From NCBI GenBank assembly GCA_030606485.1, contig JAUWGH010000004.1, positions 186,001 to 250,000 of the forward strand: a stretch of DNA of 64,000 nucleotides. The letters run 5' to 3'. Source of the stretch: Promethearchaeota archaeon. GTDB taxonomy: Archaea; Asgardarchaeota; Lokiarchaeia; Sigyniarchaeales; SOKP01. This document shows positions 52,185 to 62,495 of the stretch, in pieces. The notes beneath the pieces are model-generated. The model made no database searches, was not told where the DNA came from, and was given only the letters and a program-made list of their open reading frames with translations. Within the stretch, counting starts at the first letter, position 1, and each line of letters opens with the position of its first letter. The translations under genes were made by a program, and so were the position numbers.

Positions 52185-53030
52185 TTAACCGAATCTTCCA
52201 GTAATATAGTTTTCCGTTAATCTTTTTTTTGGTCTTTCAAAAATTTGTTTTGTTTCACCAAATTCAATTAGCTCTCCAATATACATAAAACATGTATAAT
52301 CACTTATCCTTGCTGCTTGCTGCATATTATGCGTAACTATAATAACGGTATATTTTTTTTTTAATTGATTGATTAAATCTTCAATTTTCCCCGAAGATAT
52401 AGGATCAAGAGAAGAAGTCGGTTCATCCATTAAAATTACTTCAGGTTCAACAGCTAAAGCTCTTGCGATACATAATCTTTGTTGTTGTCCTCCAGATAAA
52501 CCCATAGCAGAATCCTTTAATCGATTACATACTTCATCCCAAAGTACTGCTCTTTTAAGACTTGTTTCAACAATTTCTTCTAATTTATTAGTATCATTTA
52601 CTTTGTGAATTCTTGGACCGTATGCTACATTATCAAAGACTGACATCGGAAACGGATTTGGTTTTTGAAAAATCATACCTATTCTTTTCCGATATTGCAT
52701 AACATTATTGTTTGATGCATATATGTTTTTACCATGAAATCTAATTTCACCATTGATTTTGCAATTCTCAATAACATCATTCATTCGGTTAAAAGATCTG
52801 ATTAATGTACTCTTTCCACAACCAGAGGGACCGATAATCGCAGTGACTTTGTTCTTTTTGATCTTCAAATTAATATTTTTTAATGCATGATTATCATCAT
52901 ACCAGAGGTTCAGATCCTTACATTCAATTATATTATTGTTCTCATTTAAATTTCTAGCTGAATCTAAATCGCTATAATTTTCTTTTTTGTTATTTCTTAT
53001 TGAAACTTTTATATTCATTCGAATCACCAA
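52185..53030 (-). CDS. pstB: phosphate ABC transporter ATPase PstB
   Basis: 281 aa. [19 protein letters not shown] (Walker A), [20 protein letters not shown] (signature) and [16 protein letters not shown] (Walker B and D-loop), with the [20 protein letters not shown] end, are diagnostic of PstB. The start codon overlaps the last bases of pstCA by 7 nt; a second Met (53018) is equally possible. It drives phosphate import with PstCA and PstS. Confidence 0.95.
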   Translation of the reverse strand: MVIRMNIKVSIRNNKKENYSDLDSARNLNENNNIIECKDLNLWYDDNHALKNINLKIKKNKVTAIIGPSGCGKSTLIRSFNRMNDVIENCKINGEIRFHGKNIYASNNNVMQYRKRIGMIFQKPNPFPMSVFDNVAYGPRIHKVNDTNKLEEIVETSLKRAVLWDEVCNRLKDSAMGLSGGQQQRLCIARALAVEPEVILMDEPTSSLDPISSGKIEDLINQLKKKYTVIIVTHNMQQAARISDYTCFMYIGELIEFGETKQIFERPKKRLTENYITGRFG

Positions 53031-55033
53031 GTTTTTTTTCTTTTATAATGATTTCTCACAATAAATGCTATGCCATATAATATCAAAACTAAAAATAATA
53101 ATACAAGAGCCGTGCCAGCAGCTTGCAAATCAGCATATGGTACGTCTGTGGAGAGTATAAATAAATGAAATGTTAACGCCATGACTGGTTCTAAAGGAGA
53201 ATTTGGTAATTTTCTTTGCGAAAAAATTACAGCAGTAAATAAAATAGGAGCTGTTTCTCCAGCGGCTCTGCCCATACAAAGAACGATTCCTGTCACAATT
53301 CCTGGGATAGCTGCAGGTAAAATAATCTTACTTATACATTGCCATTTGGTTGAGCCTAAAGCTAAACTACCTTCTCTAAAAGATTGAGGAATGCTTTTTA
53401 CGGCTTCTTCCGTGGTTTTTATTATTGTTGGAAGAATCATTAATCCTAAACTTAATCCACCAGCAAGCATTGAGATACCAAAATCACAAAAAACAACAAA
53501 AAAAGCAAATCCAAACAAACCAAATACAATTGATGGTATTCCATTTAAATTATCTACCCCTGCTCGAATAAGATTTGAAATTTTACTATTTTTAGAAGAA
53601 TATTCTGAAAGGTAAATACCTGCTGCTACACCTATAGGAACTGCGAATAAAACAGAAATTCCTACAAGAGAAAGAGTTCCGATAATCGCGGGTAAAATCC
53701 CCCCTTCTCTTCCTAGATTACTTGGGAATTCCGTGAGAAATTCTAATGTAATAGCTGGAAGCCCTTTTATTACAATATAATAAATAATAATACCTACAAA
53801 AAATAATACTACAATAGAGGCAAATATAACTACACCATACCAAATTTTTTGCTTATTTTTGGCGGAAATAAATCTCATTACAAAAATTATACTACAAAAA
53901 ATTAAGGTAACCAAAAGAGCGTTTAACCAACCGATCCATGTGCTAATAATTAAAATAATTATTATTGAAACTATTGAATATGTTATGATGTGTTTATATT
54001 TTTTTAAAATATGTTTCAATCTCAAATAAAAATTATTTTCCTTTAATTTTTGAGTAAATATTAAATTTTTAAACCTTTTTTTATGTGATATTCCTTGAAA
54101 TCTTTTATTTAATCTTGATAAAATTTGGTTCGAAATAGTATTAACGGCTAGAGTAATAAGAAATAATATAATTCCTAAAGCAAATAAGGCCTCACGATGA
54201 ATGCTACCAGCAGGAGTTTCTCCCATTTCAAGTCCTATACTGGCAGTTATGGTCATTATACCAGAGAAAATATTTGTTATGGGATCAGGAATAATTGCGC
54301 AATTACCAGTTACCATTAAGATTGTCATAGTTTCCCCTAATGCTCTACCAATTCCCAAAATAATTGCCGTCATAATTCCAGAAAGAGATATTGGTAGAAC
54401 AACTTTAATTATCGTTTGCCATTTTGTCGCACCTATGGCAAGTGATGCCTCTCTGTAATGATTGGGCACGGCGCTAATTGCATCTTCAGATACACTCACT
54501 ATTGTTGGTAAGCACATTATTGCAAGTATTATTGACCCTGATAGCCAAGTATTCCCCGAAGGAATATTAAAAAAAATCCTTATAAATTGATTCAAAACAA
54601 TTATTCCAAAAAATCCATAAACCACAGAGGGTATTCCTGAGAGAATCTCTACAGCTCCTTTAAGAAATCTACTAATTCTTGGTGGAGCAATTTCAGCTAT
54701 AAAAATTGCGGTGCCAAGACCTAAGGGAATAGCAATCACCATTGCTCCAATTGTGACCAATAAAGTTCCCATTATTAATGGAGCAGCACCAAAATAATTC
54801 CTGCTAGGCAACCATTTCTCTCCAAATATAAAATCAAAAAAAGAAACTTTTTGAAAGAAACCCCCTCCTAAGGCAAACAAAAATATAATTATAAAAAATA
54901 TAAAAATTGTTGCTATAGAAGCAAATATAAAAAGAGATGATTTAATTAAACTTTCTTTAGAAAATGCTTTTTTTGAAAATTTTTCTTGAACTGTTTTTGA
55001 TACTTCTTCTTGATCATATAATTGTATTGACAT
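53024..55033 (-). CDS. pstCA: fused phosphate permease PstC-PstA
   Basis: A single 669-aa chain with two complete permease units. Residues about 25-315 are PstC ([56 protein letters not shown]), and about 395-665 are PstA ([57 protein letters not shown]). A linker of about 80 residues with one or two extra helices joins them. The EAA loops in both halves meet PstB. In other organisms the two are separate proteins; a frameshift error is unlikely because the frame is open through the linker. Confidence 0.93.
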   Translation of the reverse strand: MSIQLYDQEEVSKTVQEKFSKKAFSKESLIKSSLFIFASIATIFIFFIIIFLFALGGGFFQKVSFFDFIFGEKWLPSRNYFGAAPLIMGTLLVTIGAMVIAIPLGLGTAIFIAEIAPPRISRFLKGAVEILSGIPSVVYGFFGIIVLNQFIRIFFNIPSGNTWLSGSIILAIMCLPTIVSVSEDAISAVPNHYREASLAIGATKWQTIIKVVLPISLSGIMTAIILGIGRALGETMTILMVTGNCAIIPDPITNIFSGIMTITASIGLEMGETPAGSIHREALFALGIILFLITLAVNTISNQILSRLNKRFQGISHKKRFKNLIFTQKLKENNFYLRLKHILKKYKHIITYSIVSIIIILIISTWIGWLNALLVTLIFCSIIFVMRFISAKNKQKIWYGVVIFASIVVLFFVGIIIYYIVIKGLPAITLEFLTEFPSNLGREGGILPAIIGTLSLVGISVLFAVPIGVAAGIYLSEYSSKNSKISNLIRAGVDNLNGIPSIVFGLFGFAFFVVFCDFGISMLAGGLSLGLMILPTIIKTTEEAVKSIPQSFREGSLALGSTKWQCISKIILPAAIPGIVTGIVLCMGRAAGETAPILFTAVIFSQRKLPNSPLEPVMALTFHLFILSTDVPYADLQAAGTALVLLFLVLILYGIAFIVRNHYKRKKTW

Positions 55034-55369
55034 TTTAAATTAGTGTTTCTTTTATTACTAATAGTTTTATAACTCCATTGCTTAAAGAATCAAAATCATA
55101 TGCGATATTATTTTTTATTTTTGCATCTTTTTACCTTTTCAAGAAAGAAAAATTAAGATTAAATAAAATCTATATCATCATATTCTCCATATATGAATAT
55201 ATTTTATAGAGAAATTTTGTGATATTAGAGGAATAATGGTTAGGATGATTTTTAATCAAATATAATTAAATAAATTATTGTTTTAAATAAAAAATATAGA
55301 GTTAGAATTTAAAAATTGAAAAAAAAGATATTAATTAAATTTTAAAATAACTCGAATTTTTTATTTGAA
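55034..55369. other. spacer between pstCA and pstS
   Basis: 336 nt of AT-rich DNA that separates pstS from the rest of the minus-strand pst genes. I see no ORF, tRNA or strong hairpin. Its length suggests that pstCA-pstB-phoU have a promoter of their own, or that part of the pstS transcript ends here. Confidence 0.45.
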
Positions 55370-56242
55370 TTAACCCCATAAACGAACAAAACCTTCATCA
55401 TCGACGATTTGTTGTCCACATGGGCCAAAAATAAAGCTTAGAAAAGCTTTTGATGCGGCATTTGGTTCTCCGTTAGTTATTAAATGTAGATATCGTGATA
55501 TTTTATAAGATCCATTCTTTACATTAGCAATGGTTGGTGCTATACCATCTATTTCTACACCAATTACACTATTATCAAGATAACCCAAGCCAACAAATCC
55601 AATTGCATTTGGATTATTGGAGATTTCAGTTCTCATTACTCCATTAGATTGAGCTTTTAAGTGGTTAGCAACATCATTTTCATAATCTAAATCTTCTTCT
55701 AATCCTGTGAGGTCTTCAAAACTTGCTCTTGTTCCCGAACCTTCAACTCTATTCCAAACAACAATTATTGTTGTTGAAGTTGTGCTACCAACATCATCCC
55801 AACTATCGTATATTCCATTGTAAATTCCTACTAACTGTTCCATTGTAAGACTAGTTAAACCATGAGTATTATCAGCATCAAAAATAATAGCTATTCCGTC
55901 TAAGGCAAATGAAAAATCTTTCAAATTGCCAGTTACATTTTCATTTGGCGGTGATTTCACAGGACGTGAAGCCATACCAATATCTGTAATTCCATCAGTT
56001 ACATGAGCTATTCCTGTACCTGAACCACCAGCACCAACTGTAATAACATAGTCAGGATAAAGTCCCATAAATTCCTCTGCCGCTTTGTCTATTATTGGAA
56101 AACAAGTCGTTGAGCCGTCAATATTAATTGTGTATGTTTGTGTTCCATATGGATTATAATAGAGAGCTGTGATTCCCCATGTCGCAAAAAAAGTAATAAT
56201 TATTGCAATTATAGCTAAAAATGCTATTCCTTTTTTTTCCAT
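55370..56242 (-). CDS. pstS: phosphate-binding protein PstS
   Basis: 290 aa with an N-terminal anchor/signal (KKGIAFLAIIAIIITFFATW, 3-22) and a type II periplasmic-binding fold. INIDGSTTCFPIIDKAAEEF, GAGGSGTGIAHVTDGITDIG, MASRPVK and VVWNRVEGSGTRASFEDLTG carry the phosphate-binding Ser/Thr/Arg residues. Without a lipobox, it is probably held by the N-terminal helix. It is first in the minus-strand pst set and divergent from the AbrB-PhoU regulator. Confidence 0.93.
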   Translation of the reverse strand: MEKKGIAFLAIIAIIITFFATWGITALYYNPYGTQTYTINIDGSTTCFPIIDKAAEEFMGLYPDYVITVGAGGSGTGIAHVTDGITDIGMASRPVKSPPNENVTGNLKDFSFALDGIAIIFDADNTHGLTSLTMEQLVGIYNGIYDSWDDVGSTTSTTIIVVWNRVEGSGTRASFEDLTGLEEDLDYENDVANHLKAQSNGVMRTEISNNPNAIGFVGLGYLDNSVIGVEIDGIAPTIANVKNGSYKISRYLHLITNGEPNAASKAFLSFIFGPCGQQIVDDEGFVRLWG

Positions 56243-56587
56243 TTTTGTATTCCTTATTTTTTTTAAAAATTTTTTTATAAAATTTCAAAAGAAAGGAATT
56301 ATTTACGATATTTATTCATTATCGACGTAAAATATGGATTTTAAAAGAGAATATTGATGGCAATATATAATATATATTTGAAATTAATAATGGATACCAA
56401 ATCCTATTATTTTATTTTTTTGATGGAAAATCTTAATTTTTAATTTCTTACATAAATATATAATTTTTTGTTTTTATATATAGAATATATAATCTATATA
56501 TAGAAATATATAAATGATATTTTTAATTTATATATATATAAATTATATTGAAAAAGCATAGACTAATTCTAAATCAAAGTAATTATA
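56243..56587. promoter_or_regulatory. divergent control region of the phosphate genes
   Basis: 345 nt between pstS and the AbrB-PhoU gene. An imperfect inverted repeat TTTACGATA (56302-56310) and TATCGACGTAAA (56320-56331) lies 60-90 nt before the pstS start. From about 56450 to 56550 there is a dense set of alternating ATATAT and CTATATATAG-like palindromes that could hold several overlapping TATA boxes and an operator. The adjacent AbrB-type regulator is the natural candidate to bind here. Sites are read by eye only. Confidence 0.45.
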
Positions 56588-57589
56588 ATGGAAATACGAA
56601 AAGTTCAAATCACAGGAGGGTCATCCTTTACGATAACTCTTCCAAAAGAGTGGATTACACAAATGAAAATCAATAAAAATGATACTTTAGGTTTAACTCC
56701 TCAATCAGATGGAACTCTTTTAATTACTCCAAATCCCTCTGAAGAAAAGCTAAAACGTGTTAAAGAATTTCATATAGATGAAATTCAAGATGTAAATTAT
56801 TTATTCCGATTATTAATAGGAGCTTATATAATGGGGTATAATTATATCAAGATTGTCGCTAATAGTAAAATTAGCCCACAATTTAGAGATTGTGCCATAA
56901 ATTTTACACAGACGGCAATTGGACCAGAAATAGTTGAAGAAACCTTAAATACAATTACAATTAAAGACTTAGTAAACCCAATAGAAATGCCATTCAATAA
57001 GAGTATAAAGCGAATTAATATTCTTGTGAGGACAATGCATGAAGATGCAATAATAGCTTTAAAAAATAAAGATAAAAATTTGGCTGAGGATGTTATATCT
57101 AGAGATAGGGAGATTAATCGACGACACTGGCTTATTGCGCGTCAATCTAATATGGTTTTACAAGATATTATCTTAGCTCGAAAAATGGATGTTTCCCTTG
57201 AAGAAGCAAATCATTATTTTCTTATTAGTAGGCATCTTGAAAGAATAGGAGACCATGCAGTGCGAATTGCAAAAAATATTTATTATCTCATTAAAAAAAA
57301 AATAGATATAGAGATTATTAATCAGATATCTGACGCAAGTAATTTTTCTTTAGATATACTCACCAAAAGTCTAGAGGCATTAGAAAGGCGAAATATAAAA
57401 ATGGCTAATGAGGGTATAGAGCATATTTCAGATTTGCTAGTATTGTGTGAAAATATAAGTAAATATCCTATTGATTCTAAAGACATATTATTAAGATTAA
57501 ATTATATCTCAGAAAGCATTAGAAGAACAGGAGAATATGCCAGAAATATTGCTGAAATAGTGATTAATACTTTAATAAAAGATAATTAA
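56588..57589 (+). CDS. AbrB-PhoU phosphate uptake regulator
   Basis: 333 aa. An N-terminal AbrB/SpoVT swapped-hairpin DNA-binding domain (MEIRKVQITGGSSFTITLPK, then WITQMKINKNDTLGL, 1-50) is followed by two PhoU helical bundles (about 115-330; YFLISRHLERIGDHAVRIAK and LNYISESIRRTGEYARNIAE). This archaeal architecture joins a DNA reader to a phosphate-state sensor. Divergent from pstS, it probably represses or activates the pst genes and perhaps itself. Confidence 0.9.
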   Translation: MEIRKVQITGGSSFTITLPKEWITQMKINKNDTLGLTPQSDGTLLITPNPSEEKLKRVKEFHIDEIQDVNYLFRLLIGAYIMGYNYIKIVANSKISPQFRDCAINFTQTAIGPEIVEETLNTITIKDLVNPIEMPFNKSIKRINILVRTMHEDAIIALKNKDKNLAEDVISRDREINRRHWLIARQSNMVLQDIILARKMDVSLEEANHYFLISRHLERIGDHAVRIAKNIYYLIKKKIDIEIINQISDASNFSLDILTKSLEALERRNIKMANEGIEHISDLLVLCENISKYPIDSKDILLRLNYISESIRRTGEYARNIAEIVINTLIKDN

Positions 57590-57600
57590 CCTGCCAAAAA

Positions 57601-60078
57601 TCATGTAAAAATCTTATGTGGTGCGAATTTTTTTAGTATTTTATAGCCTAATTTACTAAAAATACTCGTTTTATTTTTATGCAGAATGACAACGGAATCA
57701 TAATTAAAGAGGATTAGTTCAATTTTTTTATAAGGTATCTCAATTTCCTCTCCAAAGATATTTTTAATTATTACCTTGCTTTTTTCAACCTCATTTTGAT
57801 TTTTAAAATTAACATTTATATTTTGGATATAGCCGATTTCCTCATTATTGACTGGTTTTTTTAAAAAGATTGAAGTCCTAATCTGTTTATCTTTTAGCCA
57901 TTCTAGAATTTTTAATTCATATGGTTTAGTGTTCAAATCTCTATAAAAAATTATACAAATACCATTTTCAGAAGTTTTAACAATTAAATCTTTTAAATCA
58001 TATACTACTGGGTTTAAATTCTCGTCAGAATTACCATATTCTAGAAGTGAAATCTTATAATCACCATATATTTCAGAGGGCGTTATATCAGTACATTCCC
58101 TTATTGATAATGTGCCTTTCGTAGTAAAGAAGACTTCTTTTCCTTTAAGATTTTCAATTATTTCTATAGATTTTGGAAGTTTGGTTTTATTTATATTCTT
58201 ATTAATTGTATCATTGGATTTTGACTTAAATACATAATTTCCCTTTGTATGGTCTTCTAATAAATCAACTTTAGTTAGAGTTATTGGATTTTCCTTTTCA
58301 AAAAAATATTTTCCATCTATTTGAAATTCTACTAAACTATAGAAAGAAGGGTTAATTTTTTCTTTTATATTTCCCTCTAAATTTTCAATAATGAATACAA
58401 CAGGATTTGTTATTTCATTAGTAAAAGAAATATCAATTAATTTACCCAAAATTATAGCTTTGGTGATTTTATTCTCGAATAAATATGTTTTATTAAAATA
58501 TTTTTGATATATTTCTTTTTTATTTTGGTGTTCCATCATTTCTGGAATATTAGAAATCTCAAATTTTTCTTTAAATTTAGTAGTTGCTACTTTTGTAAAT
58601 AATTCTCTCGCTTGAGAAAATTTTACCGCATATTTTCTCTGTTTAGATTTTTTCATTAATATAAACGTTAGAAAAGCCTCCTTTAAGGGATTTAAATTAT
58701 CCCCTAGAATTGCTGCAATTCTAAAATAAGTTGGCGGATGAGAGTTAATAAAATTGCTGAGTAAAGATAATCTTGAGGGTTGTATCATAGAATTATTAAT
58801 ATATTCCGCAGTACTCATATAATCTAATAAGATATTATATGGTTTTTGCTTCTCCTCTGTGAGTAATAAAGTATTAAGCCCCACCTCGTGTCCATGTGCG
58901 TAGAAACTTTCTAGATTATACAGAGCTTTGGCAAGATTGAGACCAAGTCCTATTTTTTTTGTTTTTAAGTCAGCTCGACCCTCTAAAATTCTCACAAATA
59001 TAAATAATATTACAAAAATTCCCAAATTTAGAAATATAAAAACTATTAGTGGAATGGAGGGATTTCCAAATACATAGTCATAATATGTGGCAGGAATATT
59101 AAGTATCATTCTGAAGATTAAATCAATAGATGTTATAAATGTTAAAATTAAAGTATGATTTCCTTTTAAATGTGCAAGTTCGTGTGCAATTATCCCATCT
59201 ATTTCATCCTCTGCTATTTCAGAAATATCTTCAGCAATGATTGCTACCCTTTTATCTAAAAAGGAACCATAAGCCATCGCGTTGAGTATTGGATATTTAC
59301 CAAATCCTACTTTAACTTTTCCATGTATCCCCACTTTTTCCTTTAACTTATTAACTAAGTTGAGAAGTTTCTCATCTTGGACTCTTTTTATTCCCAACAT
59401 TTTATCTAAAATGGGACCTGAAATGAAATAAATGACCCAATTTGTAAATAGTAAAACAACATAGATATAATCAATGAAGTTTAAAGGAGTATATTGATTT
59501 ATGAAGATAACCACTAACCATGCGAGAACATACAGGAGTAATGTGAGATATTCGGGACTCAAAAATCTAAATACAACAATGTATTTTCTTCCAAAGTATG
59601 CAAAACCCAAGCCTAAAATTAACCAAATAGAAAAAGAAAAAGCAGTATTTATAATAATATCATTATTTATTATTTTTGAAATAATCCCTGAGAAAAAGAT
59701 TACTGCATAAGTAATTAGTGATATATCAAGTAATTTGCTTAATACTTCATATTCTTTTACTTCAGATCTTCCTAATAGCAGATAAATAAAGAAAGCCCCC
59801 ATAAATGAAGTCATTAAATCTTTAAACAGAAAAAATATAAAAAAAAACAAAAAAGCAATAAAAACAATATCAGCTAATTCACTTCTTTTTCCTTCTTTTA
59901 CCCAATGATATATTTCATTGACTAAAAAAAAATATAAAAGAAGTGTAATCCAAAATGCAATATCTAATATTATTGTTATCCAGTCAGGAGTAAAAAATAC
60001 AAATCCAAAAAGGTATATAGATAAACCAGACAGAAATAAAGTAAGAATTAAGACTAGAATCCGTTTATTTTTCTCCAT
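57601..60078 (-). CDS. M48-family membrane metalloprotease with large C-terminal extension
   Basis: 825 aa. About eight hydrophobic helices occupy residues 5-250; the metalloprotease motif GIIAHELAHLKGNHTLI (HExxH, about 293-309) and a later EGRADLKTKKIG (third metal ligand Glu, about 368-379) resemble HtpX/Ste24-type peptidases. MAYGSFLDKRVAIIAEDISE is also typical. After about residue 480 comes a roughly 340-aa beta-rich extension with repeated elements that is not part of ordinary HtpX and ends in the cytoplasm. It may regulate access or bind substrate. Alone in its unit. Confidence 0.82.
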   Translation of the reverse strand: MEKNKRILVLILTLFLSGLSIYLFGFVFFTPDWITIILDIAFWITLLLYFFLVNEIYHWVKEGKRSELADIVFIAFLFFFIFFLFKDLMTSFMGAFFIYLLLGRSEVKEYEVLSKLLDISLITYAVIFFSGIISKIINNDIIINTAFSFSIWLILGLGFAYFGRKYIVVFRFLSPEYLTLLLYVLAWLVVIFINQYTPLNFIDYIYVVLLFTNWVIYFISGPILDKMLGIKRVQDEKLLNLVNKLKEKVGIHGKVKVGFGKYPILNAMAYGSFLDKRVAIIAEDISEIAEDEIDGIIAHELAHLKGNHTLILTFITSIDLIFRMILNIPATYYDYVFGNPSIPLIVFIFLNLGIFVILFIFVRILEGRADLKTKKIGLGLNLAKALYNLESFYAHGHEVGLNTLLLTEEKQKPYNILLDYMSTAEYINNSMIQPSRLSLLSNFINSHPPTYFRIAAILGDNLNPLKEAFLTFILMKKSKQRKYAVKFSQARELFTKVATTKFKEKFEISNIPEMMEHQNKKEIYQKYFNKTYLFENKITKAIILGKLIDISFTNEITNPVVFIIENLEGNIKEKINPSFYSLVEFQIDGKYFFEKENPITLTKVDLLEDHTKGNYVFKSKSNDTINKNINKTKLPKSIEIIENLKGKEVFFTTKGTLSIRECTDITPSEIYGDYKISLLEYGNSDENLNPVVYDLKDLIVKTSENGICIIFYRDLNTKPYELKILEWLKDKQIRTSIFLKKPVNNEEIGYIQNINVNFKNQNEVEKSKVIIKNIFGEEIEIPYKKIELILFNYDSVVILHKNKTSIFSKLGYKILKKFAPHKIFT

Positions 60079-60137
60079 TATAAATTATTATAAGAAATAG
60101 ACTAAAAAAGTTATTACTTTTTTAGAAAGTCAAATTT

Positions 60138-61226
60138 TTAGGTTATTTTCTGTAATTTATCTTCTGGAATTAAATACTGAGAACAATCAATATGTCTAAT
60201 CCAGTATAAATTCGCTGGTAGAATGTTATAATTTTTGCCTTCAGGAATTTTTTCTCCAAAAGCAAGCTTGACAAGTATATATGGCATATTAGCTTTTGGA
60301 ACATTATATTCTTTTCCAGCATAAGAAAAATAAAAGCTTGTTGTGAAAAATCTACCTGCATTTATTTCAGTTGGAACGATATTCCCTGCATTATCTTCTT
60401 TTAGATCAACGGAAAACACACCAGTTGCATCCGAATCAATACTTAATACTGCTTTTGTAGCCATTTTATTTATTTTATCATTATGTATAGTCTTTGCTAC
60501 AACAGGAGTGCCTGTTATTCCTGATGGCGCAAGGTAAGGATAGATATATTCTATTCTCTCTCTTGCTTGTGATGTTATAATCTCCCCATTATTGAATACA
60601 CTTTGAAAGGCAATATTCTTTCCAGGAAGAAATTCTTGTGCAATAAATTCCCAATTTTTATCTCTCGAATACCAATAGCGAATCCAACTTGAAGCAGTTT
60701 CTATATTATCAGCAGGAGTACTTCCAGTTCCTCCCGCCCCTTTCTTTGCTCTAATCCAGAGTTTATCTCCCAAAACAGAGAAAGCGTTATTTAAATCCTT
60801 TTCCAGATGATCTTTTCTAAGTTCAATAGCTTTCGCTGTTGGAAATCCTTTATTTTTCCAGATATCAGCACTTTTAAATTTATCTTGGCAAATACTTATT
60901 GTTTCTTTTTTGGGTAAAAATGTATTCGTATCTAATTTTTCACGATTTTCTGATATCACCGCAACTTCTACATCAGGTTGAGGAATTACTAACTCTATTT
61001 TATATTTTTCAATTATATTATTAATTTTAGGAATAAATTCAGGTGAATTACATCTTGGAACTAAAAACACTTTCCTTGTCCATGGTCGGGAAAATTCTAA
61101 ATGATAAATATTGATATCTGTACCATATAGATTCATTTTTTCAGAAGTAATATTCAGAGATTTAAGTGTATTGACTCCAGCAGGACCTCCAGAACCTGTG
61201 ATTAAAATTCTTTTCAAATAAATCAA
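60138..61226 (-). CDS. ATP-grasp protein (carbamoyl-phosphate-synthase-like)
   Basis: 362 aa. ILITGSGGPAGVNTLKSLNI (about 7-26) is the N-terminal Rossmann part; KLWIRAKKGAGGTGSTPADN (about 155-174) the ATP-binding loop, and FSVDLKEDNAGNIVPTEINA the metal-binding E/N motif of the ATP-grasp fold. Such enzymes ligate carboxylates to amines. The substrate is unknown; relatives act in cell-surface, amino acid and polysaccharide modification. It is divergent from the glycosyltransferase, with 84 nt between starts. Confidence 0.82.
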   Translation of the reverse strand: MIYLKRILITGSGGPAGVNTLKSLNITSEKMNLYGTDINIYHLEFSRPWTRKVFLVPRCNSPEFIPKINNIIEKYKIELVIPQPDVEVAVISENREKLDTNTFLPKKETISICQDKFKSADIWKNKGFPTAKAIELRKDHLEKDLNNAFSVLGDKLWIRAKKGAGGTGSTPADNIETASSWIRYWYSRDKNWEFIAQEFLPGKNIAFQSVFNNGEIITSQARERIEYIYPYLAPSGITGTPVVAKTIHNDKINKMATKAVLSIDSDATGVFSVDLKEDNAGNIVPTEINAGRFFTTSFYFSYAGKEYNVPKANMPYILVKLAFGEKIPEGKNYNILPANLYWIRHIDCSQYLIPEDKLQKIT

Positions 61227-61310
61227 CTTTAAAAAAATATATTATATGAATTAGAGTATTCTATTAAAGTAAATATTTTTGAAAATATAAGACTCTATTT
61301 TAATTGTAAT

Positions 61311-62474
61311 ATGAAAATTTGTTTTTTTGGAGCATTTGATGAAAATAGAAATGTGAATAGAGTTTTTCTAGATGGTTTGAAAAAAATCAAAAATATAGAG
61401 ATCATTACAGTAAATATTTCGACCCCTAATCTAGTAAGAGATTTTTTAACTAATCAAAAACATATGTTTACTTTATCATTTTTTAGGAATTTTATAAATC
61501 GTAACATTAATTTAATTAAAAAATATTTTAAATCAAATTATTATGATATAGATTATATTTATATCGGTTATCCGGGTCATGAATCAATATATTTTGCATA
61601 TTTTTTAAGAATTTTATCATGGAAATTATTTAATAGAAAAATCCCTATTATTTTTAATCCATACACTTCATTAATTGATTCTGTTACAATGGATTATCGA
61701 AAATTGAAAAAGAAATCGTTTTTAGCAAAACTCTATTACTTAATTGAATGGATTGCTTTTCATTTATCAGATTTAATAATTTCACAATCGAATATGGAAA
61801 AATATCGATTTTGTGAGCTTTTTCACTTAAATCCAAAAAAAATTTTTAGGATATTTTTAGGAGTTAATGAGGTGTTGTTTTATCCTCAGAAATATGAAGG
61901 ATTTAAAGATAAGTTTGTTATTGGATTTAATGGTAATTACATTCCATTGCATGGGATTGAATATATTATAAAATCAGCTAAAAGAATAGAACAATATACT
62001 AAAGACATAATATTTGAAATTGTCGGTGGAACAAAATCAGAGATATTTGAAAAGAAAAAAATTGTTAAAAAACTTGGTATTTCAAATATTAGTTTTTTTC
62101 CTCAAATTCCAATTAATCTAATACCACAAACAATTGCAAGGTCTGATATTCAATTGGGAGTATTTGGTTCTACGTTGAAAGCGAGAAGAGTTATTCCGAA
62201 TAAAGTTTATACTGCATTAGCAATGAGAAAACCAATAATTACCGCAAATACAAAAGCAATAAATGAACTATTAACGCATCAAAAGAATTGTTACTTATGT
62301 AAGAGAGCAGATCCAGATAGCTTAGCGAATGCTATTATCACATTATATGAAAATGAAAAATTGAGAAATGAAATTGCATTGAATGGATATGAATTGTTTC
62401 AAAAAAAACTCAATTCTGCAAAATTATCTAAAAAGTTAATTAATATGATTAAAAATTATAAAAATCTTAAATAA
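61311..62474 (+). CDS. glycosyltransferase family 4-like
   Basis: 387 aa, GT-B fold. The N-terminal half has KICFFGAFDENRNVNRVFLD and YIYIGYPGHESIYFAYFLRI. The C-terminal half shows VIGFNGNYIPLHGIEYIIKS (start of the donor domain), FEIVGGTKSEIFEKKKI and a region VIPNKVYTALAMRKPIITAN that takes the place of the E-x7-E motif of GT4 enzymes. No membrane anchor. Convergent with the GlcNAc-1-P transferase gene, 21 nt apart, and probably a partner in glycan assembly. Confidence 0.85.
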   Translation: MKICFFGAFDENRNVNRVFLDGLKKIKNIEIITVNISTPNLVRDFLTNQKHMFTLSFFRNFINRNINLIKKYFKSNYYDIDYIYIGYPGHESIYFAYFLRILSWKLFNRKIPIIFNPYTSLIDSVTMDYRKLKKKSFLAKLYYLIEWIAFHLSDLIISQSNMEKYRFCELFHLNPKKIFRIFLGVNEVLFYPQKYEGFKDKFVIGFNGNYIPLHGIEYIIKSAKRIEQYTKDIIFEIVGGTKSEIFEKKKIVKKLGISNISFFPQIPINLIPQTIARSDIQLGVFGSTLKARRVIPNKVYTALAMRKPIITANTKAINELLTHQKNCYLCKRADPDSLANAIITLYENEKLRNEIALNGYELFQKKLNSAKLSKKLINMIKNYKNLK

Positions 62475-62495
62475 CTTGGTTTGAATTAAGCTGGC

